A stretch of 64,000 nt of DNA from Herminiimonas sp. GTDB taxonomy: Bacteria > Pseudomonadota > Gammaproteobacteria > Burkholderiales > Burkholderiaceae. Positions 1 through 8,584 of this stretch are shown piece after piece. How positions within the stretch are numbered: position 1 is the first letter of the stretch; the number at the start of each line of letters is the position of its first letter. Both the position numbers and the translations under genes were made by a program. The stretch covers positions 1 through 64,000 of the forward strand of contig NZ_JAURVN010000019.1 in assembly GCF_030655415.1 (NCBI RefSeq), read 5' to 3'. Below the pieces are notes generated by a model. That model made no database searches and had not been told where the DNA came from. It worked only from the letters and a program-made list of their open reading frames with translations.

Positions 1-174
1 TCCCAAGCGTTCGCACACTTCACGCTCATTGAGTTTGGTGCCGGGAGCCAACACGCCTTCGATGATCAGGTTTTGCAAATGTTCAACAACCACATCATGC
101 AATCGCTGCCGCTCCATACGAGGAAGATCGGGAGCGTTATTCGTTGGTTCGTTGATGTTGAATGTATTTTGCAT
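1..174 (-). CDS. GntR-family transcriptional regulator, N-terminal part only (runs off the left edge)
   Basis: The minus strand reads from an ATG at 174 down to base 1 as 58 uninterrupted codons. The peptide contains RLHDVVVEHLQNLIIEGVLAPGTKLNE cut here to its key parts: RLHDVVVEHL, IIEGVLAPG and LNEREVCERLG. This is the start of a winged-helix GntR DNA-binding domain, as in the FadR/FCD subgroup. The effector domain lies outside the window, so the ligand cannot be inferred. It is divergent from the glyoxylate aminotransferase gene at 463, with 288 bases between them, which suggests it controls that gene and itself. The same 8-base motif lies at its start codon and just upstream of the aminotransferase gene. 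Confidence 0.8.
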   Translation of the reverse strand, partial: MQNTFNINEPTNNAPDLPRMERQRLHDVVVEHLQNLIIEGVLAPGTKLNEREVCERLG

Positions 175-462
175 ACTAATTCCGGAACGTAATGCCATAT
201 TTTAATCGAATTGTAACGTCTGTCTGTGATGCTTAAAGCTAATTAGTGAAAAAACGTTAACTAGAAATAACCTATCTATCGCTGTAACGGACTCTGTTGC
301 CAAGAATTTGAAAAGAATCGCTCGGTTGATATCTCTACTTAGAGTCCCTCCAATTTCAGTAATCATAAAAACGCATGAGAATCTCTTTACCGAGTGACTT
401 TCTTTTGCTATAGTATTTTGTATGCAATATCCAATTATGGTGTTTCTCTCACGGAGATTTAA
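175..462. promoter_or_regulatory. Divergent intergenic region between GntR regulator and aminotransferase
   Basis: AT-rich 288-base spacer with no ORF. TTGCATAC occurs on the plus strand at 169-176, overlapping the regulator's start codon, and on the minus strand at 427-420. The second copy is part of the imperfect palindrome TTGTATGCAA (418-427), 36 bases before the aminotransferase ATG. GntR proteins bind short palindromes, so this is a candidate operator pair. That is an inference from motif and position only. Confidence 0.35.
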
Positions 463-1680
463 ATGATCAAACTAGACTTTCATCCAGCAGGCCGTCACTT
501 TTTACAGATTCCTGGCCCTAGCCCTGTACCGGATCGCATCCTGCGTGCGATGAGTTATCCGACCATCGACCATCGCGGCCCGGAATTCGCTGCGCTTGGT
601 TTGAAAGTCTTGTCAGGCATCCAGAAAATTTTTAAAACCATACAACCAGTCATTATCTATCCCGCGTCCGGCACAGGCGCATGGGAGGCAGCACTCACCA
701 ACACACTCAGCCCAGGCGACACCGTGTTGATGTATGAAACAGGTCACTTCGCAACACTATGGAAAAAAATGGCAGAAGCACTCGGCCTCAAGCCTGAGTT
801 CATTGGCTTGCCTGGCATAGAAGGCTGGCGTCGCGGCGTACAAGCCGATGCAATCGAAGCGCGCTTGCGCGCAGATACTGGCCACATCATTAAAGCGGTA
901 TGCGTTGTACATAACGAAACATCGACCGGCGTCACGTCAAATATCGCCGCTGTCCGCAAGGCGATTGATGCAGCAGGTCATCCGGCATTACTGCTGGTTG
1001 ATACGATTTCCGGTTTGGCATCGGCCGACTATCGTCATGACGAATGGGGCGTCGACGTCACCGTATCGGGTTCGCAAAAAGGTTTGATGATGCCACCGGG
1101 AATCAGCTTCAACGCGGTGTCCAAAAAAGCGATCGCCGCCAGCAAAACAGCCAAACTGCCGCGCGCATTCTGGGGATGGGACGAAATCATCGAGATGAAC
1201 AAAACTGGTTATTGGCCATACACGCCAAATACCAATCTGCTCTACGCTTTGTCTGAAGCGTTAGAGATGATTCTTGATGAAGGTTTGGATAACACGTTCG
1301 CGCGCCATGAACGCTTGGCTGCGGCCTGCCGTATTGCGGTCAACGCATGGGGACTGGAAGTGCAGTGCGCAGATCCCGATGTCTTCTCGCCGGTGCTGAC
1401 CGGTGTCATGACGCCGGAAGGCATCGATGCCGACTTCGTGCGTAAAACAATTTATGAACGATTCAATATGTCGCTGGGTACTGGTCTCGGCAAGATGAAA
1501 GGTCGCATGTTCCGCATCGGCCATCTGGGCGAAGCGAACGACTTGACCTTGATGGCCACATTGGCTGGCGTCGAAATGGGATTGAAACTCTCAGGTGTCA
1601 CGATCAAGGCGAGCGGCGTTACTGCAGCAATGGATTATCTGGCAAATCAGAAAATTCCTGCATTAAAAATAGCGGCTTAA
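463..1680 (+). CDS. Serine--glyoxylate / alanine--glyoxylate aminotransferase family protein
   Basis: A 405-residue fold-type I PLP enzyme of the class-V aminotransferase family, which moves an amino group from serine or alanine to glyoxylate to give glycine. The N-terminal motif IPGPSPVP and the segment YPASGTGAWEAAL (about 66-78) fit the family. The PLP Schiff-base lysine is in VSGSQKGLMMPPG (K206). Length is normal for the family. The ATG at 463 follows a purine-rich GGAG at about 453. It is followed after 94 bases by an FAD/Fe-S hydroxyacid dehydrogenase in the same direction, which suggests joint glyoxylate or hydroxyacid metabolism. Exact amino donor is not decided by the sequence. Confidence 0.88.
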   Translation: MIKLDFHPAGRHFLQIPGPSPVPDRILRAMSYPTIDHRGPEFAALGLKVLSGIQKIFKTIQPVIIYPASGTGAWEAALTNTLSPGDTVLMYETGHFATLWKKMAEALGLKPEFIGLPGIEGWRRGVQADAIEARLRADTGHIIKAVCVVHNETSTGVTSNIAAVRKAIDAAGHPALLLVDTISGLASADYRHDEWGVDVTVSGSQKGLMMPPGISFNAVSKKAIAASKTAKLPRAFWGWDEIIEMNKTGYWPYTPNTNLLYALSEALEMILDEGLDNTFARHERLAAACRIAVNAWGLEVQCADPDVFSPVLTGVMTPEGIDADFVRKTIYERFNMSLGTGLGKMKGRMFRIGHLGEANDLTLMATLAGVEMGLKLSGVTIKASGVTAAMDYLANQKIPALKIAA

Positions 1681-1774
1681 TTAAAAGCATTACAACGCGT
1701 TGCGGCTAAGTGCTATGCAAGTACCCGCAACGCGGTATTCGATGCTGCGACCTCGCTAACAAGGAAATATCAAC

Positions 1775-4700
1775 ATGCTCGTCAAGCCACTCCATTTCGC
1801 TCCAGCTAATACTATCGGCTTGTCTTCAGCTAGCCCATTGGCCAGATTGCTACACAAAGAATTGCGTGGCGATGTGTTGTTTAGTCCGGCTGACCGCGGG
1901 CGATATGCAACGGATGCATCGATCTATCAAATCATGCCGGTAGGCGTGGTTGTGCCGCGCGATCAGCAAGACTTACTGACTTGCTTGGACATCGCGCGCT
2001 CCGAGAAAGCACCGATACTTGCGCGTGGCGGCGGTACCAGCCAGTGTGGACAAACGGTGGGCGAAGCGCTGGTCATCGATAACAGTAAATGGCTGAACAA
2101 CGTTATCGATTTTGATAAAGAGAAATTGAGCATCACGGTCGAACCTGGCATGGTGCTCGATCACCTGAACGCATGGCTCAAGCCACATGGTTTGTGGTTC
2201 CCTGTTGACGTATCAACTGCCGCGCAATGCACGATAGGCGGCATGACAGGTAATAATTCCTGCGGATCGCGCTCCATCGAATACGGCAACATGGTACACA
2301 ACGTGCGCGGAATTGATGCCGTGCTGGCAGATGGTACGCAGGCGCGCTTCGAGACAATGGAAAACATGGCGCAAAACGCCCGCGTGCAGCAGATTGTGCA
2401 AGGCTTGCAGCAAATTGCTACACGCGAACGCGACGAAATCATCGAACGCGTACCCAAGGTGTTGCGGCGCGTTGCAGGCTACAACATCGATCTATTCGAT
2501 TGCCAGAATCCACTCGCGTATACCGACGACGGCAGTGCCAATCTCGCTCACATATTGGTCGGCTCAGAAGGCACGCTTGCCTACAGCCGCCAGATTACGC
2601 TCAAGCTCGCACCTTTACCTGCGGCTAAAGTTCTCGGCGTAATTAACTTCCCGACCTTCTATCAGGCGATGGACATGACGCAACATATCGTCAAGCTCAA
2701 GCCTACAGCGGTTGAATTGGTTGATCGCACGATGATCGATCTGTCGCTGAGCAATCCTGCATTCAGACCTGTCATCGAGAAAGCATTGGTTGGTCAACCG
2801 CAGGCAATTTTACTGGTTGAATTTGCTGGTGACAGCAAGGCAGAACTGGTTGAAAGGCTATCGGCCTTATCTGATTTGATGAGTGATCTCGGCTTGCCGG
2901 GTTCAGTCGCTAATATGGTCGATGCGAACGAACAAAAAGCATTGTGGGATGTACGCAAGGCCGGCTTGAATATCATGATGAGCATGAAGGGCGATGGCAA
3001 ACCGGTTTCGTTCATCGAAGATTGCGCGGTGCCGTTAGTACATCTGGCGGAATATACCGAACGCCTGACAGAGGTCTTCCACAAATATCAAACCGAAGGC
3101 ACTTGGTACGCACACGCGAGTGTTGGTACTTTGCATGTGCGTCCGATACTCGACATGCGGCGCAACGGTGCAGCCGACATGCGCGCGATTGCGGAAGAAG
3201 CATCGGCATTGGTGCGTCAATACAAAGGCGCGTATTCCGGCGAGCACGGCGATGGCTTGTGCCGCGGCGAATGGGTGGCATGGCAATACGGCCCGAAACT
3301 GAATCAAGCCTTTAGCGAAATCAAGGATCTGTTCGATCCAGACAATCGCTTCAATCCCGACAAGATCGTGCGTCCACCGAAGATGGACGACAAGAGCAAT
3401 TTCCGTTTCGCTCCCGGTTATCGCGAACTACCTATAGAAACCAAAATGGATTGGTCTGCATGGAACGTCACGCGCGATCCGGCCAGCGGATTGGAGACAT
3501 CACCCGGCACCGGCGATGATCGCACTGGCGGCCTCGCCAAGGCAGTCGAGATGTGCAACAACAACGGTCATTGCCGCAAGTTCGACGCTGGCACCATGTG
3601 CCCGAGTTATCGCATCACCAAAGATGAACGCCACGTCACACGCGGCCGCGCCAATACTTTGCGGCTGGCGATTTCCGGCCAACTGGGCGACGACGGTTTA
3701 GCCAGCGCAGAAGTGAAAGAAGTGCTGGACCTCTGCGTCTCATGCAAAGGCTGCAAACGCGATTGCCCGACCGGCGTTGACATGGCGAAAGTCAAGATAG
3801 AAGCACGCGCCGCATGGGCTGATAGACACGGCAGCACCTTGCGCGATCGCATGGTTGCCTTCATGCCGCGCTATGCGCCATACGCCAGCCGTATCGGTGG
3901 ATTGCTTGCTGCTGGCGAACGCTTGCCGTGGGTCGCTGGCTGGATAAAAAAACTCGTTGGACTCGCACCGCAACGTGCGTTCCCAAAATTCAAACGTTCA
4001 TTCTTATCGCAGCAAATTGAGCGTCCAAGCGTGGGTAGCAAAGAAGTATTGCTCTTCGTTGATACCTTCAATAACTACATGGAGCCGGAGAACGCCGCCG
4101 CTGCACAAGCGGTACTACAAGCTGCCGGCTATACCGTGCATTTGAATATCAAAGCGAACGAACGACCGCTCTGTTGCGGTCGCACCTTTCTTTCTGCTGG
4201 CTTAATTGAAGAAGCGAAAAAAGAAGCGCGTCGCACACTCGATGCCTTGATGCCTTTCGTCAATCGTGGTGTCGCGGTGGTTGGCTTGGAGCCATCGTGC
4301 CTGTTGTCATTGCGCGATGAATTTTTAAGCTATGGCTATGGCGATGAAGCGAAAAAACTTGCCGCATCCGCTTTTCTATTCGAGGAATTTTTGGTCAAGG
4401 AACAGACAGCAGGAAGAATTGATCTCAAGCTATTGGACCTCAAACCACTGACATCAAACAAGGCCTCGCTGCACGGTCACTGCCACCAAAAGGCATTTGA
4501 TGCAGTACGCCCTGTGCAAGCTGTTTTGAAGTGGATTCCTGAACTCGAGGTCTCTTTGATCGAATCCTCATGTTGCGGCATGGCCGGTAGTTTTGGTTAT
4601 GAAGCGGAACACTACGAGGCATCACAGGCGATGGGTGAGTTGTCACTGTTCCCAGCAATACGCGAAGCCGCCGCTGGAACGATCTTCGTCGCCGATGGCA

Positions 4701-4876
4701 CTAGTTGCCGACATCAAATTGCCGATGGTACGCAGCAAAATGCATTGCACGTAGCGCGTGTACTGGCAATGTCACTAGGGAGGTTAGTCTCGATTTCCGA
4801 AGGACTGCAGGAAAATGCAATATATGATGCGCGTGCGCTTGCAAAATCATTGGCAACTCCGCCGCCTCGTGGTTAG
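1775..4876 (+). CDS. FAD-linked oxidase / Fe-S protein of the D-2-hydroxyacid (2-hydroxyglutarate) dehydrogenase type (YdiJ-like)
   Basis: A 1033-residue fusion. Residues about 50-240 are the FAD-binding PCMH domain (LARGGGTSQCGQ, TIGGMTGNNSCGSRS). About 270-545 is the FAD-oxidase C-terminal domain with the GEHGDGLCRGEW motif. A ferredoxin-like part has two cysteine clusters, MCNNNGHCRK...TMCPSYR and LCVSCKGCKRDCPTG (about 650-664). The C-terminus holds two CCG cysteine-rich domains (CCGRTF near 804, ESSCCGMAGSFG near 930), as in GlpC and glycolate oxidase GlcF. Fusion of GlcD-like and GlcF-like parts is typical of this family. Electrons probably pass from flavin through Fe-S centres to an acceptor. 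The ATG at 1775 is preceded by AAGGA at about 1760. Substrate (2-hydroxyglutarate, glycolate or lactate) is not decided. Confidence 0.87.
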   Translation: MLVKPLHFAPANTIGLSSASPLARLLHKELRGDVLFSPADRGRYATDASIYQIMPVGVVVPRDQQDLLTCLDIARSEKAPILARGGGTSQCGQTVGEALVIDNSKWLNNVIDFDKEKLSITVEPGMVLDHLNAWLKPHGLWFPVDVSTAAQCTIGGMTGNNSCGSRSIEYGNMVHNVRGIDAVLADGTQARFETMENMAQNARVQQIVQGLQQIATRERDEIIERVPKVLRRVAGYNIDLFDCQNPLAYTDDGSANLAHILVGSEGTLAYSRQITLKLAPLPAAKVLGVINFPTFYQAMDMTQHIVKLKPTAVELVDRTMIDLSLSNPAFRPVIEKALVGQPQAILLVEFAGDSKAELVERLSALSDLMSDLGLPGSVANMVDANEQKALWDVRKAGLNIMMSMKGDGKPVSFIEDCAVPLVHLAEYTERLTEVFHKYQTEGTWYAHASVGTLHVRPILDMRRNGAADMRAIAEEASALVRQYKGAYSGEHGDGLCRGEWVAWQYGPKLNQAFSEIKDLFDPDNRFNPDKIVRPPKMDDKSNFRFAPGYRELPIETKMDWSAWNVTRDPASGLETSPGTGDDRTGGLAKAVEMCNNNGHCRKFDAGTMCPSYRITKDERHVTRGRANTLRLAISGQLGDDGLASAEVKEVLDLCVSCKGCKRDCPTGVDMAKVKIEARAAWADRHGSTLRDRMVAFMPRYAPYASRIGGLLAAGERLPWVAGWIKKLVGLAPQRAFPKFKRSFLSQQIERPSVGSKEVLLFVDTFNNYMEPENAAAAQAVLQAAGYTVHLNIKANERPLCCGRTFLSAGLIEEAKKEARRTLDALMPFVNRGVAVVGLEPSCLLSLRDEFLSYGYGDEAKKLAASAFLFEEFLVKEQTAGRIDLKLLDLKPLTSNKASLHGHCHQKAFDAVRPVQAVLKWIPELEVSLIESSCCGMAGSFGYEAEHYEASQAMGELSLFPAIREAAAGTIFVADGTSCRHQIADGTQQNALHVARVLAMSLGRLVSISEGLQENAIYDARALAKSLATPPPRG

Positions 4877-5280
4877 GGAAAAATATTGGTATGAAATTGG
4901 TTGGGTATTTGTGATCAAATTATTTGATGGTTTGCAAAGTTTGCATGCTCGGAAATTTCTACGGGGAAGCCATATAGGTTGTATTAAAAAAGGCAGTCGA
5001 TGAAGATTCGTTTTATAGCAAATGCATCAGTTAGCTAATATCGAAACGAAATGATACTTAAGACAATTAAGATCAATATGCGACATGCAAAATTCTATAG
5101 TCGATTTATGACGGAAGATTCGTAATCAAATTAACTTTTATTTGATGGCGAAATTAATGCGGCGTGAATATACAAATGAAATCTCTCCGCAATATTCGCA
5201 CTTGAGGAATATTAATTTGGACACTCCCTTGAGGTAGTGTTTTCTTACCTGTCTTCACTTAAGAACGCCCGGGACTTGCT
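4877..5280. promoter_or_regulatory. Gene-free stretch with a weak sigma54-like site
   Basis: 404 AT-rich bases between the dehydrogenase and the AEC carrier with no convincing gene. TGGCGAAATTAATGC at 5146-5160 has the GG-N10-GC spacing of a sigma54 promoter but departs from consensus elsewhere. It is about 120 bases before the carrier start, a distance like that of the better site in front of the OFA transporter. Low confidence. Confidence 0.25.
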
Positions 5281-6222
5281 TTGAACTCTACTGTCGTTTA
5301 TGCCCTATTTCCCGTCATTTCTATAATTATAATCGGCGTTGGAATAGCCAAGATGAAGTGGGTAAGCCAGACGTCAATTAACGATTTGTCCAATCTGGTT
5401 TTTTATGTGCTAACACCAGCATTGCTGTTTCGCACGATGATCGGCGTGAAGTTGGTTGACTTGGATTTCACACCCATCGCTGTGTATTTTTTGGCCGTGG
5501 CCCTAGTATTCATAGCAACTATTCTCCTACACGGTTTTTCCACTATATCGTCGGCACGCGCTTTAGCGAATACCTTTAGCAACACAGTGATGATTGGCAT
5601 CCCACTTATAAGTTTGGTATATGGTGAGGATGGGTTAGTCACATTGTTCACATTAATATCTATTCATGCTTTGGTGCTAATGACCGGGGGAACCATTGTG
5701 TTTGAGTTTGCAGTAGCGCGCCAAGCCGGGCGTGAAGGAGCGACGAGCAACATGGGCCGAACGCTGAGCGTTGCAATAAAAAATAGCGTGTTGCATCCGA
5801 TTCCAATCCCGATTTTTGCCGGATTAATTTACGCGCAAATAGGGATTCCACTGCCGGAAATGGTGGACAAGCCGTTGCAGTTGATGGGGCAGGCGCTGGG
5901 CCCAATGTCACTACTTTTGGTGGGTGTGACGTTGGCATATAGCAGACTAAGTGGCAATATGCTCGCAGCTATCCGAATTGCTGTGGTTAAAACCATTATT
6001 CATCCAGCCATCTTTGTTGCGTGTGCTTGGTTGCTAGGCCTAAGAGGAATACCTATGGCGACTATGGCTATGGTGGCAGCGTTGCCTGTTGGAGCCAATG
6101 TATTCATGTTCACGCAACACTACAAAATAGCAGAGGACGAGATATCAGCAAGTATCGCCATTTCCACGATATTGTGTTTGTTCAGCTTGCCAATAATATT
6201 GATGATGCTCGGACACTATTGA
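5281..6222 (+). CDS. AEC family transporter (auxin efflux carrier-like)
   Basis: A 313-residue inner-membrane protein with about ten hydrophobic segments. N- and C-terminal halves both carry the features of the AEC/bile-acid transporter fold (LSNLVFYVLTPALLFRTM near 35-55, NTVMIGIPL near 101, ALPVGANVFMF near 270). Bacterial members export or take up carboxylates such as malonate or malate. The start is a TTG at 5281, chosen because the first membrane helix begins almost at once. The next ATG (codon 25) would remove that helix. The Shine-Dalgarno is poor (GGGAC). Position between a hydroxyacid dehydrogenase and an oxalate/formate-type carrier suggests a small organic acid substrate. Confidence 0.85.
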   Translation: MNSTVVYALFPVISIIIIGVGIAKMKWVSQTSINDLSNLVFYVLTPALLFRTMIGVKLVDLDFTPIAVYFLAVALVFIATILLHGFSTISSARALANTFSNTVMIGIPLISLVYGEDGLVTLFTLISIHALVLMTGGTIVFEFAVARQAGREGATSNMGRTLSVAIKNSVLHPIPIPIFAGLIYAQIGIPLPEMVDKPLQLMGQALGPMSLLLVGVTLAYSRLSGNMLAAIRIAVVKTIIHPAIFVACAWLLGLRGIPMATMAMVAALPVGANVFMFTQHYKIAEDEISASIAISTILCLFSLPIILMMLGHY

Positions 6223-6852
6223 TCGTTCTTAATAACTCGTCACGTTTAGAACGCAATGATACTAACGAAAGTGGGTAGGAGATTTGGAGCAATCGACGTG
6301 GTTTACTTGTAATTACTCGTACCCGCACGTTCGTGACTAGGTCTCATTAAATAATATATCCAGATGACTGGAAATCTTTCCAAATACCTCGGGCGTTTCT
6401 GCCCGCTGAAATGGCGATACAGCCTAGGCTGGCGACATTTCCTTCCTACTCTCGATTAATGTGAGTTCAAGCTTTCGACTTGATTGAAACTGCCCTAACG
6501 ACACCACGCAAGTAACGACAAACTTTGAGATATGTACATCGACTTGTGTGCGTTGAGATTTGAAGGTCGTGTGATCGAGTCGCATGCTTCGTCAGATAGT
6601 GGAAAGTGGATCAGTTTAGATTGGGTCAATATGTCTGCTATTTCGACAAATTGTCCGTCCTTTTTAATTCGATTTCTTGCAAACCTTTATTAATCATAGG
6701 TTTACTTTCTCTCTTTTGCTGGCACATCGATTGCGTAGTGTTCTCCATTGACTATTTTGTGAGTCATAACGGCCGTGCGAAATATATTTTGCGTAGCCGG
6801 AAAAAATCGCGGCACATGAATGCCGTGGACATTATTCAAAGGAGATTCAAAC
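6223..6852. promoter_or_regulatory. Long leader of the OFA transporter gene
   Basis: 630 bases with no supported gene; the short ORFs in it lack ribosome sites and family features. It contains the sigma54-type promoter at 6720-6734, a perfect palindrome GACAAATTGTC at 6645-6655 about 75 bases upstream of the promoter, and a related CGACAAACTTTG near 6516. The palindrome lies where an enhancer-binding protein would bind. A 118-base leader follows the promoter. Confidence 0.45.
6720..6734 (+). promoter_or_regulatory. Sigma54 (RpoN) -24/-12 promoter
   Basis: TGGCACATCGATTGC matches the consensus TGGCAC-N5-TTGC at every defined base, with GG and GC separated by ten bases. It lies 118 bases before the OFA transporter ATG. 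A sigma54-activating response regulator and its sensor are encoded just downstream of this transporter, so the promoter and its likely activator are side by side. Confidence 0.7.
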
Positions 6853-8277
6853 ATGCTCGATTATTTTACGAGAGAACGAAGTATCGCTGCCCCAGGTTTC
6901 AACCGTTGGCTGGTACCGCCAGCGGCATTGGCGGTTCATCTATGCATTGGACAAGCCTATGCGTTTAGTATATTTAACGGCCCGCTCTCGAAAGTAATAG
7001 GTATAGACACTTCAGCACCAGATGATTGGAAGCTGACTACGTTAGGTTGGATATTTAGTATTGCGATGGTATTTCTGGGGCTAGCCGCAGCATTTGGCGG
7101 CAAATGGCTTGAAAAGGTGGGGCCACGCTTGACGATGTTTGTAGCTGCATGCTGCTTCGGTGGTGGATTCATGGTGTCAGCGTTGGGGGTACACCTGCAT
7201 CAGATCTGGCTAATCTATCTAGGCTATGGGGTGCTTGGAGGAATTGGCTTAGGCTTGGGTTATGTGTCACCTGTTTCCACATTAATCAAATGGTTTCCCG
7301 ACCGACGCGGAATGGCGACTGGCATGGCCATTATGGGTTTTGGTGGCGGGGCAATGATAGGGGCGCCATTATCTGTTTTACTAATGAGTCATTTTAAAAC
7401 GCCTGCCTCTGTTGGCGTGATTGAGACTTTCATTGTAATGGGGACGCTTTACTTTATTTCGATGATGATCGGTGCGTTCTCAATTCGTATTCCGGCTTCC
7501 GATTGGAAACCTAAGGGTTGGATACCGCCGGTTGTCGAAAACAAAATGATCACTCGTAACCATGTACATATTGACCAAGCAATGAAGACTCCGCAGTTCT
7601 ATTTGCTTTGGTTGGTTTTGTGTCTGAATGTGACAGCGGGTATTGGAGTGCTTGGTCAGGCATCAGTGATGATTCAAGAGACATTTAAGGACACTGTTTC
7701 AATCGCCGCAGCAGCGGGATTTGTGGGGCTGCTCAGTATCTTCAATATGGGGGGGCGTTTCTTCTGGTCGTCGATCTCAGATTATCTCGGGCGAAAAAAC
7801 ACTTATTTTACTTTCTTTGTTTTGGGTGCGATTCTTTATGCAAGCGTTCCTTACACAGGTCAGATTGGTAGCGTGGCCTTTTTCGTTATTTTCTATTGTG
7901 TGATCGTTAGCATGTATGGCGGTAGCTTTGCTACGGTACCGGTTTATCTAGCGGATCTGTTTGGAACAAAATTTGTGGGTGGCATACATGGTCGATTATT
8001 AACCGCATGGTCTGCGGCGGGTGTACTCGGCCCCGTCTTGGTTAATTACATACGCGAATATCAAATCAATCACGGCGTACCTAAAGGCGAAGCATACGCA
8101 GTAACAATGTACATCATGGCTGGTTTGCTGATCCTTGGTTTCATCTGTAATTTTTTGATTAAACCGGTTAGCGCTAAACATCACATGAAAGAAGACGGCG
8201 CAAAATCAACTAATAACCGTGGTATTAACGCCTGGTCTAGTCCTGGCGGAAGCCGTCAACCCGCGCGTCAGCGCTAG
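6853..8277 (+). CDS. OFA-family MFS transporter (oxalate/formate antiporter-like)
   Basis: A 474-residue 12-helix major facilitator. The N-terminus carries the OFA signature region (FNRWLVPPAALAVHLCIGQAYAFS, quoted in part: NRWLVPPAA, LCIGQAYAFS). Loop 2-3 has GGKWLEKVGPR, and GRFFWSSISDYLGRKN lies in the loop after helix 8. OFA members exchange oxalate and formate or take up related monocarboxylates. An upstream in-frame ATG at 6820 exists, but the ATG at 6853 has a strong AAAGGAGA seven bases before it, so 6853 is preferred. A 40-residue small-subunit gene follows after 18 bases. The gene is probably driven from the sigma54 promoter at 6720. Exact substrate is inferred only from family and neighbours. 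Confidence 0.88.
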   Translation: MLDYFTRERSIAAPGFNRWLVPPAALAVHLCIGQAYAFSIFNGPLSKVIGIDTSAPDDWKLTTLGWIFSIAMVFLGLAAAFGGKWLEKVGPRLTMFVAACCFGGGFMVSALGVHLHQIWLIYLGYGVLGGIGLGLGYVSPVSTLIKWFPDRRGMATGMAIMGFGGGAMIGAPLSVLLMSHFKTPASVGVIETFIVMGTLYFISMMIGAFSIRIPASDWKPKGWIPPVVENKMITRNHVHIDQAMKTPQFYLLWLVLCLNVTAGIGVLGQASVMIQETFKDTVSIAAAAGFVGLLSIFNMGGRFFWSSISDYLGRKNTYFTFFVLGAILYASVPYTGQIGSVAFFVIFYCVIVSMYGGSFATVPVYLADLFGTKFVGGIHGRLLTAWSAAGVLGPVLVNYIREYQINHGVPKGEAYAVTMYIMAGLLILGFICNFLIKPVSAKHHMKEDGAKSTNNRGINAWSSPGGSRQPARQR

Positions 8278-8295
8278 GCTAATTGGAGATTATTC

Positions 8296-8418
8296 ATGAA
8301 AACAGTTACCAAAAAAAACAACCCAGTTATAGCGATAGTATTTTGGGCTTACGTCATCATTCCGTTGGCTTGGGGTCTGTCGTCGACAATTCAAAAGGCA
8401 ATGGCATTATTTAATTAA
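8296..8418 (+). CDS. MFS transporter small subunit (40-residue membrane peptide)
   Basis: ATG at 8296 preceded by TTGGAGA, ending TAA at 8418. The 40-residue peptide starts MKTVTKKNNP, has one hydrophobic helix (VIAIVFWAYVIIPLAWGL, about residues 11-28) and ends KAMALFN. Tiny single-helix proteins of this kind are annotated directly after OFA-type MFS genes and presumed to be part of the transporter. Position 18 bases after the transporter stop and just before a terminator shows the two form one transcript. It is easily missed because of its size. Confidence 0.8.
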   Translation: MKTVTKKNNPVIAIVFWAYVIIPLAWGLSSTIQKAMALFN

Positions 8419-8432
8419 TATATTTGCTAATT

Positions 8433-8470
8433 AAAAAAACGAGACTCCAAATAGGGGCCTCGTTTTTTTT
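8433..8470 (+). terminator. Rho-independent terminator after the OFA transporter operon
   Basis: A nine-pair stem with one mismatch (CGAGACTCC / GGGGCCTCG) around a five-base loop, followed by eight T. It separates the transporter transcript from the regulator gene at 8585. Confidence 0.85.
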
Positions 8471-8512
8471 CGATTGAACATTCAATGAATTGCTTTTCAA
8501 AAACGCTTGAGG

Positions 8513-8526
8513 GGCGCGGTAAATGC
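8513..8526 (+). promoter_or_regulatory. Weak sigma54-like site before the response regulator
   Basis: GGCGCGGTAAATGC has GG and GC at the required ten-base spacing, 59 bases before the regulator ATG. The -12 element is ATGC rather than TTGC and the -24 element lacks CAC. It could mean autoregulation, but chance matches at this quality are common. Confidence 0.2.
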
Positions 8527-8584
8527 GAAGTGTAGAAACCGTGTATAAGAATAAATTATCCGCCTCCTATGTTATCCACAAACA

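Noticed and set aside
4815..5003. 62-residue ORF after the FAD/Fe-S gene
   Set aside because: It starts within that gene, lacks a ribosome site and has no recognisable features.
6800..6830. GGCACATGAATGCC as a second sigma54 promoter before the OFA gene
   Set aside because: GG and GC are nine rather than ten bases apart, so the spacing is wrong.
6606..6968. 120-residue ORF overlapping the OFA transporter start
   Set aside because: It has no ribosome site or homology features and overlaps both the sigma54 promoter and the well-supported transporter start.
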